Origin: Cyanobacteriota bacterium SRBZ.bins.94.201705
GTDB lineage: Bacteria > Cyanobacteriota > Cyanobacteriia > Cyanobacteriales > Cyanobacteriaceae
Assembly: GCA_030549855.1 (NCBI GenBank)
Contig: JAUQQP010000046.1
Coordinates: 62,001 to 126,000 of the forward strand
Length of the DNA: 64,000 nt
Reading direction: 5' to 3'
Numbering within the stretch: the first letter of the stretch is position 1; every line of letters starts with the position of its first letter. Shown here piece after piece: positions 48,949 through 58,607 of this stretch. Made by a program: the position numbers and the translations under genes. The notes below the pieces were generated by a model, which was given only the letters and a program-made list of their open reading frames with translations, searched no databases and had not been told where the DNA came from.

Positions 48949-49656
48949 CTATGGGACTGTTTTGCGGCGAGAAGACTTCAGTTGCCGGCTTAACTCTTCT
49001 CGGAGAAAACGTTGATAAACCTGGGGGAGGTATTTACTCATGCTGTTGTCTTCAATGCCATAGCCCAAACTAGTCCAGACAGGAGATAAGATTTTTAAAA
49101 CCCTGTCTATTTTTCCTTCCCGTAACAGTTGGGGTATATCTTCTCCCCAGGCCGTCTTATCCGTTAGCCAATTATACAACACCAGGTCCTGGTATTTTGG
49201 CTCAAAGCTATACTCTTTCCAGAAAAGAAATTTAGAGGGATGGGGATGATACTTAGCCGCTTTTTCCTGCCAGGTGGTGTTTAAAAACTGATAGCGCCCG
49301 GAAGCTGTAGTACACTTGCCTCTATTTGGACCACTTTCTATTTCCACACACAGGTTGGGGTGACGACTCAAATCTTTCACATACCTCCCCCCGTAAATCA
49401 CATGATAGGGGTTGGGATAATTGGACTCACTGAAACTAATTGTACGCATTAATGCCCTTATATAAGGGTCTCCCCCTTCCATCACTAAAGGTGGGCTACC
49501 ATATATACTAGTGAGTAAATATTTGCCTGCACCTCTCCAGTCTATTTTTTTTCCCCCCAAAATCACCCTTCCCATCCCCAGCAGGATAATTACCACCATT
49601 GTTATCTTCAACCATTCTCCCACCCTTAGGCTTTGTGTTTTTTTGCAATTTACCAT
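48949..49656 (-). CDS. GH104-type lysozyme / muramidase with N-terminal anchor
   Basis: 235 aa. A membrane anchor at about residues 17-35 is followed by RALMRTISFSESNYPNPYH (catalytic Glu77), YGGRYVKDLSRHPN, GKCTTASGRYQFLNTTW and LGYGIEDNSMSKYLPQVY. This is the phage-like GH24/GH104 lytic enzyme pattern common in cyanobacteria. Likely cleaves peptidoglycan at the periplasmic face. It is 62 bp downstream of the GTPase gene, same strand. Confidence 0.85.
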   Translation of the reverse strand: MVNCKKTQSLRVGEWLKITMVVIILLGMGRVILGGKKIDWRGAGKYLLTSIYGSPPLVMEGGDPYIRALMRTISFSESNYPNPYHVIYGGRYVKDLSRHPNLCVEIESGPNRGKCTTASGRYQFLNTTWQEKAAKYHPHPSKFLFWKEYSFEPKYQDLVLYNWLTDKTAWGEDIPQLLREGKIDRVLKILSPVWTSLGYGIEDNSMSKYLPQVYQRFLREELSRQLKSSRRKTVP

Positions 49657-49821
49657 ATTCTCTCTTTTTTACCGCCTTCCCTATGATAGGGCATTCCTAC
49701 TCCCTCTGCATCGCCAGAAGCACAAGCCAAGGGGGGAGACAAAATAAACCCCAAAACACCCCCGGGATAGATACAAGCCCTATCCCTATTATCCCTACAA
49801 ATCCGAATTCAAAAAAAAAAA

Positions 49822-49893
49822 AGCGGGCAACGCGATTCGAACGCGCGACATTCACCTTGGCAAGGTGACGCTCTACCACTGAGCTATGCCCGC
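49822..49893 (-). tRNA. trnG-GCC: tRNA-Gly (anticodon GCC)
   Basis: Acceptor GCGGGCA/TGCCCGC, D-arm GCTCAGTGGTAGAGC, anticodon arm CACCTTGCCAAGGTG (GCC), T-arm with GTTCGAATC. CCA not encoded. The minus-strand sequence just after the 3' end is a T-run (A12 on the plus strand), a likely processing or termination point. Confidence 0.97.
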
Positions 49894-49989
49894 AGGGAGT
49901 AGAGTGGGAACTGATGGCGCTCTAGGCAACCACAACTACAATTATAAGGAGAAAAAAGGAAAAAGTCAAGGGGGAGGCGGGGGGATGAA

Positions 49990-50172
49990 CTATTTTTTCT
50001 GGGGAGATACTTCTTCCAACTCCGAGAGGTTAAAGGTTACTAACTTATCCCAATTGCCTCCCTCAAACAAGACGGCGGCTTTACCGTCGGTTACTCTTTG
50101 CACTATTCCTTGAAAGCGATAGTAAATGTCGTCGGGATTTTTGACTATGACTGTTGCTCCTGGTAGAATCAT
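49990..50172 (-). CDS. ndhS: NDH-1 complex subunit S
   Basis: 60 aa. [40 protein letters not shown] and NLSELE match NdhS (CRR31-like, DUF3252), the SH3-like subunit that docks ferredoxin on photosynthetic NDH-1 for cyclic electron flow. I prefer ATG 50172, which gives the family N-terminus; a GTG at 50181 with AGGA before it would add three residues. It lies downstream of lepA's end on neither shared frame nor obvious operon. Confidence 0.85.
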   Translation of the reverse strand: MILPGATVIVKNPDDIYYRFQGIVQRVTDGKAAVLFEGGNWDKLVTFNLSELEEVSPQKK

Positions 50173-50229
50173 GGTTTTCACTGTCCTATAGGGGGTATTA
50201 GGATTTTAGCAGTAAGGGAGTCTGTGGCA

Positions 50230-52038
50230 CTAGGTGTCTAGTTTTAATACTGCCATAAAGGCTTCCTGAGGTACTTCCACGGTGCCAATGGCTTTCATTC
50301 GTTTTTTGCCTTTTGCTTGTTTTTCTAGGAGTTTTTTCTTGCGGGTTACGTCGCCGCCATAGCATTTGGCTAACACGTCTTTTCTCAAGGCTGGGATGCT
50401 TTCACTGGCGATAACTCTTGAGCCTATTGCGGCTTGAATTGGCACTGTAAATTGGTGGCGCGGGATCAATTCTTTTAGTTTTTCCACTAAGGAGCGTCCA
50501 ACCTGATAGGCTTTATCTCTATGTACTATTACTGCCAAAGCGTCTACTGGCTCCTTGTTTACGAGAATATCTAATTTTACTAAATCGTTTTCTCGGTAGC
50601 CAATAAACTGATATTCCATGCTAGCATAGCCACGAGAACGAGACTTTAATTGGTCGAAAAAGTCAGTTACCACCTCCGCCAGGGGCAGTTCATAAATCAA
50701 ACTAGTACGGCTTTGGGTAAAATAACGCATGTCTATGAATATCCCCCGACGATTCTGACAAAGGTCCATCAAAGGCCCTACATAGGTTTCTGGGGTGATA
50801 ATTTCTACCTTTACATAGGGCTCTTCAATTTTAACCCGTTTTTGTGGCGGTGGTAGGGCACTAGGGTTATCAATTTCCAACACCTTGCCATCAGTACAGG
50901 TTACCCGGTATACCACCGAGGGGGCAGTGGCTATCAGGTCCAAATTATACTCCCTTTCCAGACGCTCCTGGACGATTTCCATGTGTAGCAAGCCCAAAAA
51001 GCCACAACGGAAACCAAACCCCATGGCGGTGGAGTTTTCCGGCTCAAAATGAAGGGCAGCATCGTTCAGCTTTAGTTTTTCCAATGCTTCCTTCAAATCG
51101 GGGTATTTTTCGGAATCAGTGGGGAAAAGTCCACAGAATACCATCGGTTTAGCTTCGGCATAACCTGGTAGAGGCTGTGATGCCGGTTTTTTAGCTAGGG
51201 TTATGGTGTCGCCTACTCTGGCATCTCCCACACTCTTGATGGCTGCCGCTAAATAACCCACCTCTCCGGCATGTAATTCTTCCACTGGTACCTGATAAGG
51301 CGACAACACCCCTATCTCATCCAATTCATACTCTTTCCCCGTGGACATCAACAGAATGCGATCTCCTTTTTTGAGACTCCCATCCATCACCCGGAAGTAT
51401 ACTACCACCCCTCGGTAAGAGTCATAGTAGCTGTCAAAAATTAATGCCCGCAAAGGTTCATTTACTGTATCCCTTGGTGGTGGTATCCTTTTAACTATGG
51501 CCTCTAGAATGTCCTCTATGCCCACCCCCGTTTTAGCTGACGCCAGTATTATGTCACTACAGTCCAACCCTATAACATCCTCAATTTCGCGGATAACACG
51601 CTCTGGTTCGGCACTGGGCAGGTCAATCTTATTGAGTACAGGGATTATTTCCAGGTTGTTTTCCAAAGCCAGATAGACGTTAGCTAGGGTTTGTGCCTCT
51701 ACCCCCTGAGAAGCATCTACTACCAGTAATGCTCCCTCACAGGCTGCCAAAGACCGTGAAACCTCGTAGGAGAAATCCACATGGCCGGGGGTGTCTATCA
51801 GGTTTAAAACGTATTCCTGGCCGTCTTTGGCCTTATATTTCATCCTAGCCGCCTGGAGTTTGATGGTAATCCCCCTTTCCCTTTCTAACTCCATGTTATC
51901 CAGGAACTGTTCCTTCATCTCCCGTTCTGTAACAGTCCCTGTCACCTGTAGTAATCTGTCTGCTAGTGTTGACTTCCCATGGTCTATGTGGGCTATTATA
52001 CAGAAGTTGCGGATTAAGTGTACGGGAGCCTCAGTCAT
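50230..52038 (-). CDS. lepA: Elongation factor 4 (LepA)
   Basis: 602 aa, the usual LepA length. It carries [16 protein letters not shown] (G1), RERGITIK (G2), DTPGHVDF (G3), NKIDLP (G4) and the LepA-specific C-terminal domain with [16 protein letters not shown] and KRMKAIG. It back-translocates stalled ribosomes, important under stress. The frame continues to 52161, but the family start is [14 protein letters not shown] at ATG 52038. Confidence 0.96.
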   Translation of the reverse strand: MTEAPVHLIRNFCIIAHIDHGKSTLADRLLQVTGTVTEREMKEQFLDNMELERERGITIKLQAARMKYKAKDGQEYVLNLIDTPGHVDFSYEVSRSLAACEGALLVVDASQGVEAQTLANVYLALENNLEIIPVLNKIDLPSAEPERVIREIEDVIGLDCSDIILASAKTGVGIEDILEAIVKRIPPPRDTVNEPLRALIFDSYYDSYRGVVVYFRVMDGSLKKGDRILLMSTGKEYELDEIGVLSPYQVPVEELHAGEVGYLAAAIKSVGDARVGDTITLAKKPASQPLPGYAEAKPMVFCGLFPTDSEKYPDLKEALEKLKLNDAALHFEPENSTAMGFGFRCGFLGLLHMEIVQERLEREYNLDLIATAPSVVYRVTCTDGKVLEIDNPSALPPPQKRVKIEEPYVKVEIITPETYVGPLMDLCQNRRGIFIDMRYFTQSRTSLIYELPLAEVVTDFFDQLKSRSRGYASMEYQFIGYRENDLVKLDILVNKEPVDALAVIVHRDKAYQVGRSLVEKLKELIPRHQFTVPIQAAIGSRVIASESIPALRKDVLAKCYGGDVTRKKKLLEKQAKGKKRMKAIGTVEVPQEAFMAVLKLDT

Positions 52039-52178
52039 ATATGTAGTTGGTCTCGGAATAGGGTTATAAGTAGTTTTAATGTTTCTTAACTTATTGTAAT
52101 ATTTAGAGGTGAAGATCTGTATTTTTTGAGGAAAATAGAATAAGAGAAACAGTACCCACAAATACAGGCGGTAACTAT

Positions 52179-52409
52179 ATGAATGATAACACCTTGTATG
52201 GAGAAACTGACGGGGAAAAGGTGGAAATTTCCGTCCATCTGGATTCGGAGTTGGTGGAAAAAATCAGACACCTCACCAACGACCCTAGTAGAATAATAGA
52301 ATTGGCACTAAAACAGTGGCTTAGGGGGGAAAAAGCGGAAGACAATGAACTTACCCGTCGTCTTCGTCGCAACCCTCCTGTACCCCCCAGGGGTGAGTGG
52401 AATGATTAA
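52179..52409 (+). CDS. Small ribbon-helix-helix-like protein
   Basis: 76 aa. The centre ([18 protein letters not shown], then [15 protein letters not shown]) looks like a CopG/CcdA-type beta-strand plus two helices. The C-terminus [15 protein letters not shown] is basic and Pro-rich. This resembles an antitoxin or small DNA-binding protein, but no toxin gene is adjacent: the next frame is a histidine kinase. Function unknown; divergent from lepA. Confidence 0.6.
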   Translation: MNDNTLYGETDGEKVEISVHLDSELVEKIRHLTNDPSRIIELALKQWLRGEKAEDNELTRRLRRNPPVPPRGEWND

Positions 52410-52468
52410 AGCCTCCCTTTGGAGAGGAAAACCTCGCTGGATGAGGATAAACAGCGTCAAGACAATCT

Positions 52469-54160
52469 ATGAAACCATATTGTCTCTGTTATAATGGGGG
52501 TGACAGATTCTCCCATCTAGGTGCGGAGATAGTATTTACCCAAAACCGTGATGGGGAGTATCTCTCTTTCTACTGGCAGATTCCCCCCGATTTTCTGCCG
52601 GCAGACGTTTTATCCTCTCTCCCAGAAACGCCCCCCCTTTCCCCGCCACCGCTAAAACCCCTTTTGCCACACAGCTATCTGGAAAGACTACAAAAGGTCA
52701 TCACCAGAAAGATACCCCAGCAATTAAGTACTGTCTTCTGTTTCAACGGCATTGAAATCCCTTTCCAATTGTATATTAGTCCTCTGGTCAACTCTAAAGG
52801 GGAGGCGGAGTCGGTTATTGTCACGGGGTACCATCTAAAACAACCAAAGTCAACCCTTGAGGAAGATTGTAGCCTTTCCCCCTCTGAAGGGGCTGAATTT
52901 TACCATAAACTCCTCACCAGTATTGCCCGCAAAATCCGTCGCACTCTCAATCTGGACGTCATAGGCCAACAGACAGTAGACTGTATTGGGGAAGCCTTAG
53001 GGGTAAGCCGTTGTCTGTTATTGACTCCCACCAGTGACAAGAAAAGACTAAAAGTCCAGTCAGAATACCGTCAACCTCAATATCCCTCCTTCCTGGGCTT
53101 TGAGTTTGACTTTAATGACTATCAGGAGGTAAAAGAAGCCATAGGGAAGAGACAAGCAGTAGCCTTTTCCCCCCAATACCCCCACTGTGACGCCCTTTCT
53201 GTATTACTGGTGCCTACCTTCTATCAGGGGGAACTAAATGGCATAATCTGTCTACAGCAGTGTGACCATCAGCGGGTGTGGAGTGAGGCGGAATGGGAGT
53301 TGATGGAGGAATTGGCAGACCAAGTGGGCACAGCTATGGCCCATGCTAGTCTCTATCATAAACTAGAAGAGGCAACTAGGCAAGCAGAAGAAGCCTCCCG
53401 TCTCAAAAGTGAATTTTTGGCCACCACCAGTCATGAATTAAGAACTCCCCTAAATGGGATTATAGGCTTTTTAAAACTAGTCCTAGATGGCATGGCCGAT
53501 GATCCAGAAGAAGCCCAACAGTTCATCCAGCAAGCCTATGACTCTGCTATTCACCTGCTCAATCTCATCAACGACATCCTAGACATAGCCAAGATAGAGG
53601 CGGGGAAGATGGAATTCTCCTTTGCCCCCATCTCCCTTCAGCAAATTCTCCAAGAAATCTCTAAATTCGCCCTCCCCCAAGCCCAAAAGAAAAATCTCTA
53701 TTTCCACGTCATCCTCCCCCCTACCTATGACGAAATCCTCCTATATGCCGACTATCAAAGGGTGCTACAGGTAATGTTAAACATAGTAGGCAACGCCCTA
53801 AAGTTTACCCATGAGGGGGGAGTGGAGGTAAGGGCAGAAATCATCGCCAAGGAAATAATGTTTCACGGCGAAAAGTTACCAGGGATGGTGAAAATCTGCG
53901 TGGAAGACACCGGTATTGGGGTGCCTTTGGAAAAACAAGAGCGTCTCTTTGAAACATTCTACCAGGTAGATGGGTCTAGGACTAGGGCCTATGGTGGCAC
54001 CGGTTTGGGTTTAGCCATCTCCAAACGGCTGGTGGAAGCCATGGGTGGCCAAATTTCCTTCTATAGCATGGGGGAAGACTTGGGTGCTACTGTCACCATT
54101 ACCCTCCCCCTATTTCAGTTACCTGTGTTAAAAATGGAAAACAGTCCATCCCTTAGCTAG
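52469..54160 (+). CDS. GAF-domain sensor histidine kinase
   Basis: 563 aa, apparently soluble. An N-terminal region of about 130 residues has no clear family (LCYNGGDRFSHLGAEI; a PAS-like fold is possible). A GAF domain follows (about 145-295: VIGQQTVDCIGEALGVSRCLLL, LLVPTFYQGELNGIICLQQ), then a coiled-coil signalling helix, HisKA with His322 (TSHELRTPLNGIIGF), and HATPase_c (VLQVMLNIVGNALKF, VEDTGIGVP, GGTGLGLAISKRLV). No receiver or response regulator is adjacent. The ligand is unknown; I see no clear chromophore cysteine context. The GHL10 hydrolase gene starts 8 bp after its stop. Confidence 0.9.
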   Translation: MKPYCLCYNGGDRFSHLGAEIVFTQNRDGEYLSFYWQIPPDFLPADVLSSLPETPPLSPPPLKPLLPHSYLERLQKVITRKIPQQLSTVFCFNGIEIPFQLYISPLVNSKGEAESVIVTGYHLKQPKSTLEEDCSLSPSEGAEFYHKLLTSIARKIRRTLNLDVIGQQTVDCIGEALGVSRCLLLTPTSDKKRLKVQSEYRQPQYPSFLGFEFDFNDYQEVKEAIGKRQAVAFSPQYPHCDALSVLLVPTFYQGELNGIICLQQCDHQRVWSEAEWELMEELADQVGTAMAHASLYHKLEEATRQAEEASRLKSEFLATTSHELRTPLNGIIGFLKLVLDGMADDPEEAQQFIQQAYDSAIHLLNLINDILDIAKIEAGKMEFSFAPISLQQILQEISKFALPQAQKKNLYFHVILPPTYDEILLYADYQRVLQVMLNIVGNALKFTHEGGVEVRAEIIAKEIMFHGEKLPGMVKICVEDTGIGVPLEKQERLFETFYQVDGSRTRAYGGTGLGLAISKRLVEAMGGQISFYSMGEDLGATVTITLPLFQLPVLKMENSPSLS

Positions 54161-54168
54161 TCCACCCT

Positions 54169-55608
54169 ATGAGGCGGTATTCCTGGTTTAGCACCATTGT
54201 TTTTCTTCTCCCCCTGCTTACCCCTTGGTTGTCTGCTTCAGCGGTTGTCGGCGCTTATTGTCAATTAAACCCCCAAGCTATCACCCTCAAAGACAATCTC
54301 AGAAAAAAAGCTATAGCCGGGGATACAAATGCACAACGGGAATACGACAAAATCCTCAAACAACACGCAGACTGGCTATACAACTGTCGTCGCCAACACT
54401 GGTTAAAAGAGCAAGCTATTTGGTTACGACTGTACCCCTGTGATGTAAAACCAGGCGCCCTAGACGAGGTTTTAGACCAAATTGTCAACATGGGCTACAA
54501 TACCGTCTACCTGGAAGTCTTCTTTGACGGAAGGGTACTACTGCCCAAAAGCCAAAATACCACAGTATGGCCCAGTGTCATTGATATGCCAGGCTATGAA
54601 AACCGAGATTTGTTGGCAGAAACCCTCGAAAAAGGAAGAAAAAGGGGCTTAAAAGTATATGCCTGGCTATTCTCCCTCAATTTCGGCTATCTTTACGCCC
54701 AACGCCCCGATAGACAACATGTACTCGCCCGTAATGGCCGTAATCAAACCAGCATTGAATTCGTCCATGACCAATCTCAAGCCTTTGTAGACCCCTATAA
54801 TCGTCAAGCACTACAAGATTATAGTCAGATGTTACAGTTGGTATTGCAGAGAAGACCAGATGGAGTACTGTTCGACTACATACGTTATCCAAGGGGCACA
54901 GGGCAAGATTCAGTGGTAGGCAAGGTGAAGGATTTGTGGATATATAGTCCAGCGTCTAGGGAAGCCCTTTTACAACGGGCAAGGAATAAGCAGGGGCGAT
55001 GGCTGTTGGAAACCTACATAGACAAGGGATTTATCACCGCCGAGGATTTGAATCAAATGAGGCAACTGTTTCCCGATGAGATAACCCCCCTCTGGCAGGG
55101 AAGAAATCCCACCTCCCCCGAGTCAGATACCCTGGCTAACTTACAGATAGAACTATGGTACTTCACTGTAGCCCATGCTGCCCAGGGGGTAATTGACTTT
55201 TTGGACTTTGTTACCAGTCAGGTAAGACAACGAGGCATCCCAGCTGGTGCAGTTTTCTTCCCCGAAGGCAATCAGGCAGTGGGAGATATAGGCTTCGACT
55301 CCCGTCTGCAACCTTGGGATAGTTTCTCTCAAACCCTAGAATGGCATCCCATGTCCTATGCCCTCTGTGGTAATCCTATTTGTATAGTGGAACAAGTAAA
55401 GCGGGTTACAGAGGTAGCCCAAAACCGGCGCAATGTGAAACCGGTGTTGGCAGGCTTCTGGGGAAGAAATGATGGCCAAAGGCCGTCTCTAGAATCGCAA
55501 ATGGAGGCCATCCGCAGCCGCATCCCAGACATCCAGTCCATCAGCCACTTCGCCTACTCCTGGATTCAACCTGAACATACCCGGAAAAGACAAAGTTGTA
55601 GCTTTTAA
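54169..55608 (+). CDS. GHL10/DUF187-type glycoside-hydrolase-like protein, secreted
   Basis: 479 aa with a signal peptide (about 1-25). A TIM-barrel of the family-10-like (GHL10) type follows: VNMGYNTVYLEVFFDGRVLLP, RGLKVYAWLFSLNF, RPDGVLFDYIRYPRGTG and WDSFSQTLEWHPMSYALCG. Family members are thought to act on cell-wall or extracellular glycans. Located 8 bp after the histidine kinase stop, so cotranscribed. Confidence 0.82.
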   Translation: MRRYSWFSTIVFLLPLLTPWLSASAVVGAYCQLNPQAITLKDNLRKKAIAGDTNAQREYDKILKQHADWLYNCRRQHWLKEQAIWLRLYPCDVKPGALDEVLDQIVNMGYNTVYLEVFFDGRVLLPKSQNTTVWPSVIDMPGYENRDLLAETLEKGRKRGLKVYAWLFSLNFGYLYAQRPDRQHVLARNGRNQTSIEFVHDQSQAFVDPYNRQALQDYSQMLQLVLQRRPDGVLFDYIRYPRGTGQDSVVGKVKDLWIYSPASREALLQRARNKQGRWLLETYIDKGFITAEDLNQMRQLFPDEITPLWQGRNPTSPESDTLANLQIELWYFTVAHAAQGVIDFLDFVTSQVRQRGIPAGAVFFPEGNQAVGDIGFDSRLQPWDSFSQTLEWHPMSYALCGNPICIVEQVKRVTEVAQNRRNVKPVLAGFWGRNDGQRPSLESQMEAIRSRIPDIQSISHFAYSWIQPEHTRKRQSCSF

Positions 55609-55693
55609 AAAGTGTGGAGTTTTATTACACCCTCGCCCCGGGAAGCCGGAAAAAAACTAAGATGATCCTAAGAGCCTACACCAAGGGACAATT

Positions 55694-56032
55694 ATGCAAG
55701 AATTCTCGGACTTTTTACGTCACCGCTGTGCCTATGTGGCTACTGCCAAGTTTAAACCCGGTAAATTCCCGGAAGCCCAAAAACTCTTTGAAAAGGCAGT
55801 GGCAACCTACAAAACCGGCTTCAAGGGGGCATATTTATTCCAAAAACCCAACACCGACGAGGGCATTGCCTTCATCATCTGGGACAAAATTGACGATATG
55901 GAAGACAACCGTAACCCCATCCATGACCAAATCTTAGAGGAAATGAAACACCTGTTTGCTGCACCCCCAGAAACCAACTTCTACGAAGTGCTAACGGAAA
56001 TCACCATCCCCCCTAACCCCCTTTCTCCTTAA
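55694..56032 (+). CDS. Dimeric alpha/beta-barrel (ABM-like) protein
   Basis: 112 aa. AYVATAKFKPGKFPEAQKLF, then FQKPNTDEGIAFIIWDKIDDM, resembles the ferredoxin-like ABM/YgiN fold. AAGGGA lies 5 nt before the ATG. Activity unknown. It lies between the GHL10 gene and psaD. Confidence 0.65.
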   Translation: MQEFSDFLRHRCAYVATAKFKPGKFPEAQKLFEKAVATYKTGFKGAYLFQKPNTDEGIAFIIWDKIDDMEDNRNPIHDQILEEMKHLFAAPPETNFYEVLTEITIPPNPLSP

Positions 56033-56060
56033 TACATTTGTAACAAAAAAATAACAAACT

Positions 56061-56111
56061 GTTACAGTTCATAACAAAGATGCACAGGAGAGGGGCTATC
56101 AGTGGTAGTAT
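56061..56111 (+). promoter_or_regulatory. psaD upstream region with HLR1-like element
   Basis: GTTACAGTTCATAACA (56061-56076) resembles the HLR1 box of RpaB, (G/T)TTACA-N4-(G/T)TTACA, with two mismatches in the second half. A weak -10 TAGTAT lies at 56106-56111, placing the box near -57 to -42, a position where RpaB is reported to activate PSI genes. A further GTTA-T7-GTTACA on the minus strand (56039-56055) has the wrong spacing. Confidence 0.4.
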
Positions 56112-56151
56112 GGCCTAGATAGCAAATATCACTAAAAAAAGCCAGAAATAT

Positions 56152-56586
56152 ATGAGCGAAACCATCCAATTAACCGGGAAAACCCCCAAATTCGGCGGAA
56201 GCACCGGTGGCCTCCTCTCCGCTGCCGACAGGGAAGAAAAATATGCTATCACCTGGACTAGCCCCAAAGAGCAAGTTTTTGAAATGCCTACCGGCGGCGC
56301 CGCCATCATGCACGAAGGGGAGAACATACTGTATTTTGCCCGTAAAGAACAATGTCTAGCCCTGGGCACCCAACTACGCACTAAATTTAAGCCCAAAATC
56401 GAAAACTACAAAATCTACCGCATCTACCCCAACGGCGAAATCCAATATCTCCACCCCGCCGATGGTGTCTTCCCCGAAAAGGTAAACGAAGGCAGACAAT
56501 ACCACGGTAAAAAAGACAGAAGAATCGGCCAAAATCCTGAGCCTGCCACCCTCAAGTTTTCTGGTAAGGCTCCCTACGATGTTTAA
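56152..56586 (+). CDS. psaD: Photosystem I subunit II (PsaD)
   Basis: 144 aa. [59 protein letters not shown] and [19 protein letters not shown] are diagnostic. Stromal-side PSI subunit that docks ferredoxin and stabilises PsaC. Single gene with its own leader of about 35 nt. Confidence 0.98.
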   Translation: MSETIQLTGKTPKFGGSTGGLLSAADREEKYAITWTSPKEQVFEMPTGGAAIMHEGENILYFARKEQCLALGTQLRTKFKPKIENYKIYRIYPNGEIQYLHPADGVFPEKVNEGRQYHGKKDRRIGQNPEPATLKFSGKAPYDV

Positions 56587-56719
56587 TAGTGCTATAATGC
56601 AGTAATCATACCTGAACTATACCTATCAGTACCTCTGTACAACCAGTCCATGGGGATGTTAGGATGGGGACAGGCTTAGGACGGACGGCCCTATCCCTCC
56701 ATCCCCTGCTTATAGCCAG

Positions 56720-58036
56720 ATGATGAAGGAAAGACCTAAAATTATTGTCCTGGATGACGATCCCACTGGCAGTCAAACAGTCCACAGTTGTCTACTATTA
56801 TTGCGGTGGGATGTGGATACCCTGGTGGAGGCACTGCAAGACAACTGCCCCATTTTCTTTGTCCTCACCAACACCCGTGCCCTCCCCCCAGAACAAGCAG
56901 AACAGGTTATCCGTGAAGTATGTCGTAACCTGAAAAAAGCTATACCAAAGGCCTCTGTGTCAGATTATCTGATTGTAAGTCGCTCAGACTCCACCCTAAG
57001 AGGCCATTATCCCCTGGAAACAGATGTAATAGCAGAAGAATTAGGGCCCTTTGCCGCCCACTTCCTCATCCCAGCCTTCTTTGAGGGGGGCAGAATCACC
57101 CGTAACTCTACCCATTATCTTATCATAGACGGCAAGGAAACCCCAGTCCACGAAACTGAATTCGCTAAAGATTCCGTCTTCGGCTACCACCACAGTTATC
57201 TGCCTTTGTATGTGGAAGAAAAAACTAAGGGGAAAATTAAGGCAGAACAAGTGGAAAGATTTCTATTAGATGACATCCGTAAGGGCGTCCAAAACCGTCT
57301 CCGTCAGCTAGAAAATAACCAATGTGTGGTAGTGGATGGGGAAACTCAAGAGGATTTTGACAGGTTTGCCCAAGACATCCTTACAGTGGCTTTTGAGGGC
57401 AAAAAATTCCTCCTCCGTAGTGCCGCAAGTATCCTCACCTCCCTGGCAGCCTTAGGCCCACAACCTATCCCCCCCACGGAAATGGCTAAGTATAAACCTA
57501 ATAATAACAGGGGGGTGGTCATAGTAGGCTCCCACGTCAAAAAAACTACCCAACAACTACATAAACTCCTCTCCCTCCCCGATACCTATGGCATTGAAGT
57601 AGATGTGGCTATCCTCAAAGAGGACCTACAGCAAAGAGACAATATTATTACAAAAACCCTGGCAGAAGTAAAATTGGCCCTAGAAAAAGACAAAACCCCC
57701 GTCGTCTACACCAGTAGGGAAGAGTTGACCTTCCCCTCTGTCCACTCCCGTCTCCAATTCGGCAAACAAGTCTCCTCTGTACTGATGGATATTGTCCGGG
57801 GTTTGCCCCGTCACATCGGCTTTCTCATCAGCAAGGGGGGTATCACCTCCAATGACATCCTCAGTGATGGCCTCAGTCTGAGAGTCGCCAGATTGTTAGG
57901 CCAGATAATACCAGGATGTTCTGTTGTTACTACCCCCGACGACCACCCTCTCTTCCCCCGTCTCCCAGTTGTCCTATTCCCCGGTAATGTGGGCGACGAA
58001 AACTCCCTGGTAACCGTCTATCAACGTCTGACATAA
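56720..58036 (+). CDS. Four-carbon acid sugar kinase family (OtnK-like)
   Basis: 438 aa. IIVLDDDPTGSQTVHSC, SRSDSTLRGHYPLETDVIAE, and C-terminal RHIGFLISKGGITSNDIL with FPGNVGDENSLV match the OtnK/DUF1537 ATP-dependent sugar-acid kinases. Substrates of the family are erythronate, threonate or related acids; the cyanobacterial substrate is unknown. Start may be 56720 or 56723 (adjacent ATGs). A TATAAT at about 56592 and a G/C-rich potentially folded leader (about 56650-56705) precede it. Confidence 0.85.
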   Translation: MMKERPKIIVLDDDPTGSQTVHSCLLLLRWDVDTLVEALQDNCPIFFVLTNTRALPPEQAEQVIREVCRNLKKAIPKASVSDYLIVSRSDSTLRGHYPLETDVIAEELGPFAAHFLIPAFFEGGRITRNSTHYLIIDGKETPVHETEFAKDSVFGYHHSYLPLYVEEKTKGKIKAEQVERFLLDDIRKGVQNRLRQLENNQCVVVDGETQEDFDRFAQDILTVAFEGKKFLLRSAASILTSLAALGPQPIPPTEMAKYKPNNNRGVVIVGSHVKKTTQQLHKLLSLPDTYGIEVDVAILKEDLQQRDNIITKTLAEVKLALEKDKTPVVYTSREELTFPSVHSRLQFGKQVSSVLMDIVRGLPRHIGFLISKGGITSNDILSDGLSLRVARLLGQIIPGCSVVTTPDDHPLFPRLPVVLFPGNVGDENSLVTVYQRLT

Positions 58037-58108
58037 AACCCCTTCCTCCCTACCTTTTTATGATTTCATGACTACATAATAGGACTGGTTTAGTTACCAG
58101 GGAGGATT

Positions 58109-58537
58109 ATGTTGCAAGTTACGGAGAGTCTGGCTATTGGCAATGCTTCCAAAGAGGCAGAGTTGAAAACTGTCCGAGAAAAAGGTTATCAAACCCTCAT
58201 TGACTTGTGCCCCAGTAGCGAAGGCAATAAACTGGACGAAAATCTGGTGACATCCCAGGGACTACAATATGTAAATGTGCCAGTCAACCCCAAAAACCTC
58301 TCGGAAGAAGTGTTGGACACCTTTAAACAAACTCTGGCACAATACCCCTCCCCTACCTACCTCCGTTGCGCCTCCGGCCTTAGGGCGGCAGTCCTTACCC
58401 TGCTCACTCTAGCAGACCAACAACAGTGGAGTCAAGCAGAATACGAACAAAAATTGGCCTCCCTGGGATTACAACACCGCCCTAACTGTCCTCTCAAAGA
58501 ATTCGTCCAACAACACTTTGAAAAACGCGGGATGTAA
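58109..58537 (+). CDS. DUF442-type dual-specificity phosphatase-like protein
   Basis: 142 aa. ESLAIGNASKEAELKTVREKGY and VPVNPKNLSEE lead to the active-site-like loop LRCASGLRAAVL (Cys87, Arg92), with the CX4R spacing of DUF442/beta-lactamase-hydrolase-like phosphatases. The usual His before Cys is Arg. GGGAGGATT sits just before the ATG. Substrate unknown; independent of rimO, which has its own promoter. Confidence 0.75.
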   Translation: MLQVTESLAIGNASKEAELKTVREKGYQTLIDLCPSSEGNKLDENLVTSQGLQYVNVPVNPKNLSEEVLDTFKQTLAQYPSPTYLRCASGLRAAVLTLLTLADQQQWSQAEYEQKLASLGLQHRPNCPLKEFVQQHFEKRGM

Positions 58538-58547
58538 CAAATTGTAG

Positions 58548-58577
58548 TTGCCTACCAGCCCCTGGATTTGTTATGAT
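58548..58577 (+). promoter_or_regulatory. Promoter of the rimO-crhR unit
   Basis: TTGCCT (58548-58553), an 18-bp spacer and extended -10 TGTTATGAT (TATGAT 58572-58577). It lies 30 bp before rimO ATG 58608, inside the longer frame from 58548, supporting the shorter start. Confidence 0.6.
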
Positions 58578-58607
58578 CGAGGGGTTGTTTTCCACTCCCG
58601 TTTATGT

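Noticed and set aside
55614-55937. 107-aa frame overlapping the ABM-like gene
   Set aside because: Out-of-frame shadow of 55694-56032, which has the good ribosome site and a fold-like sequence.
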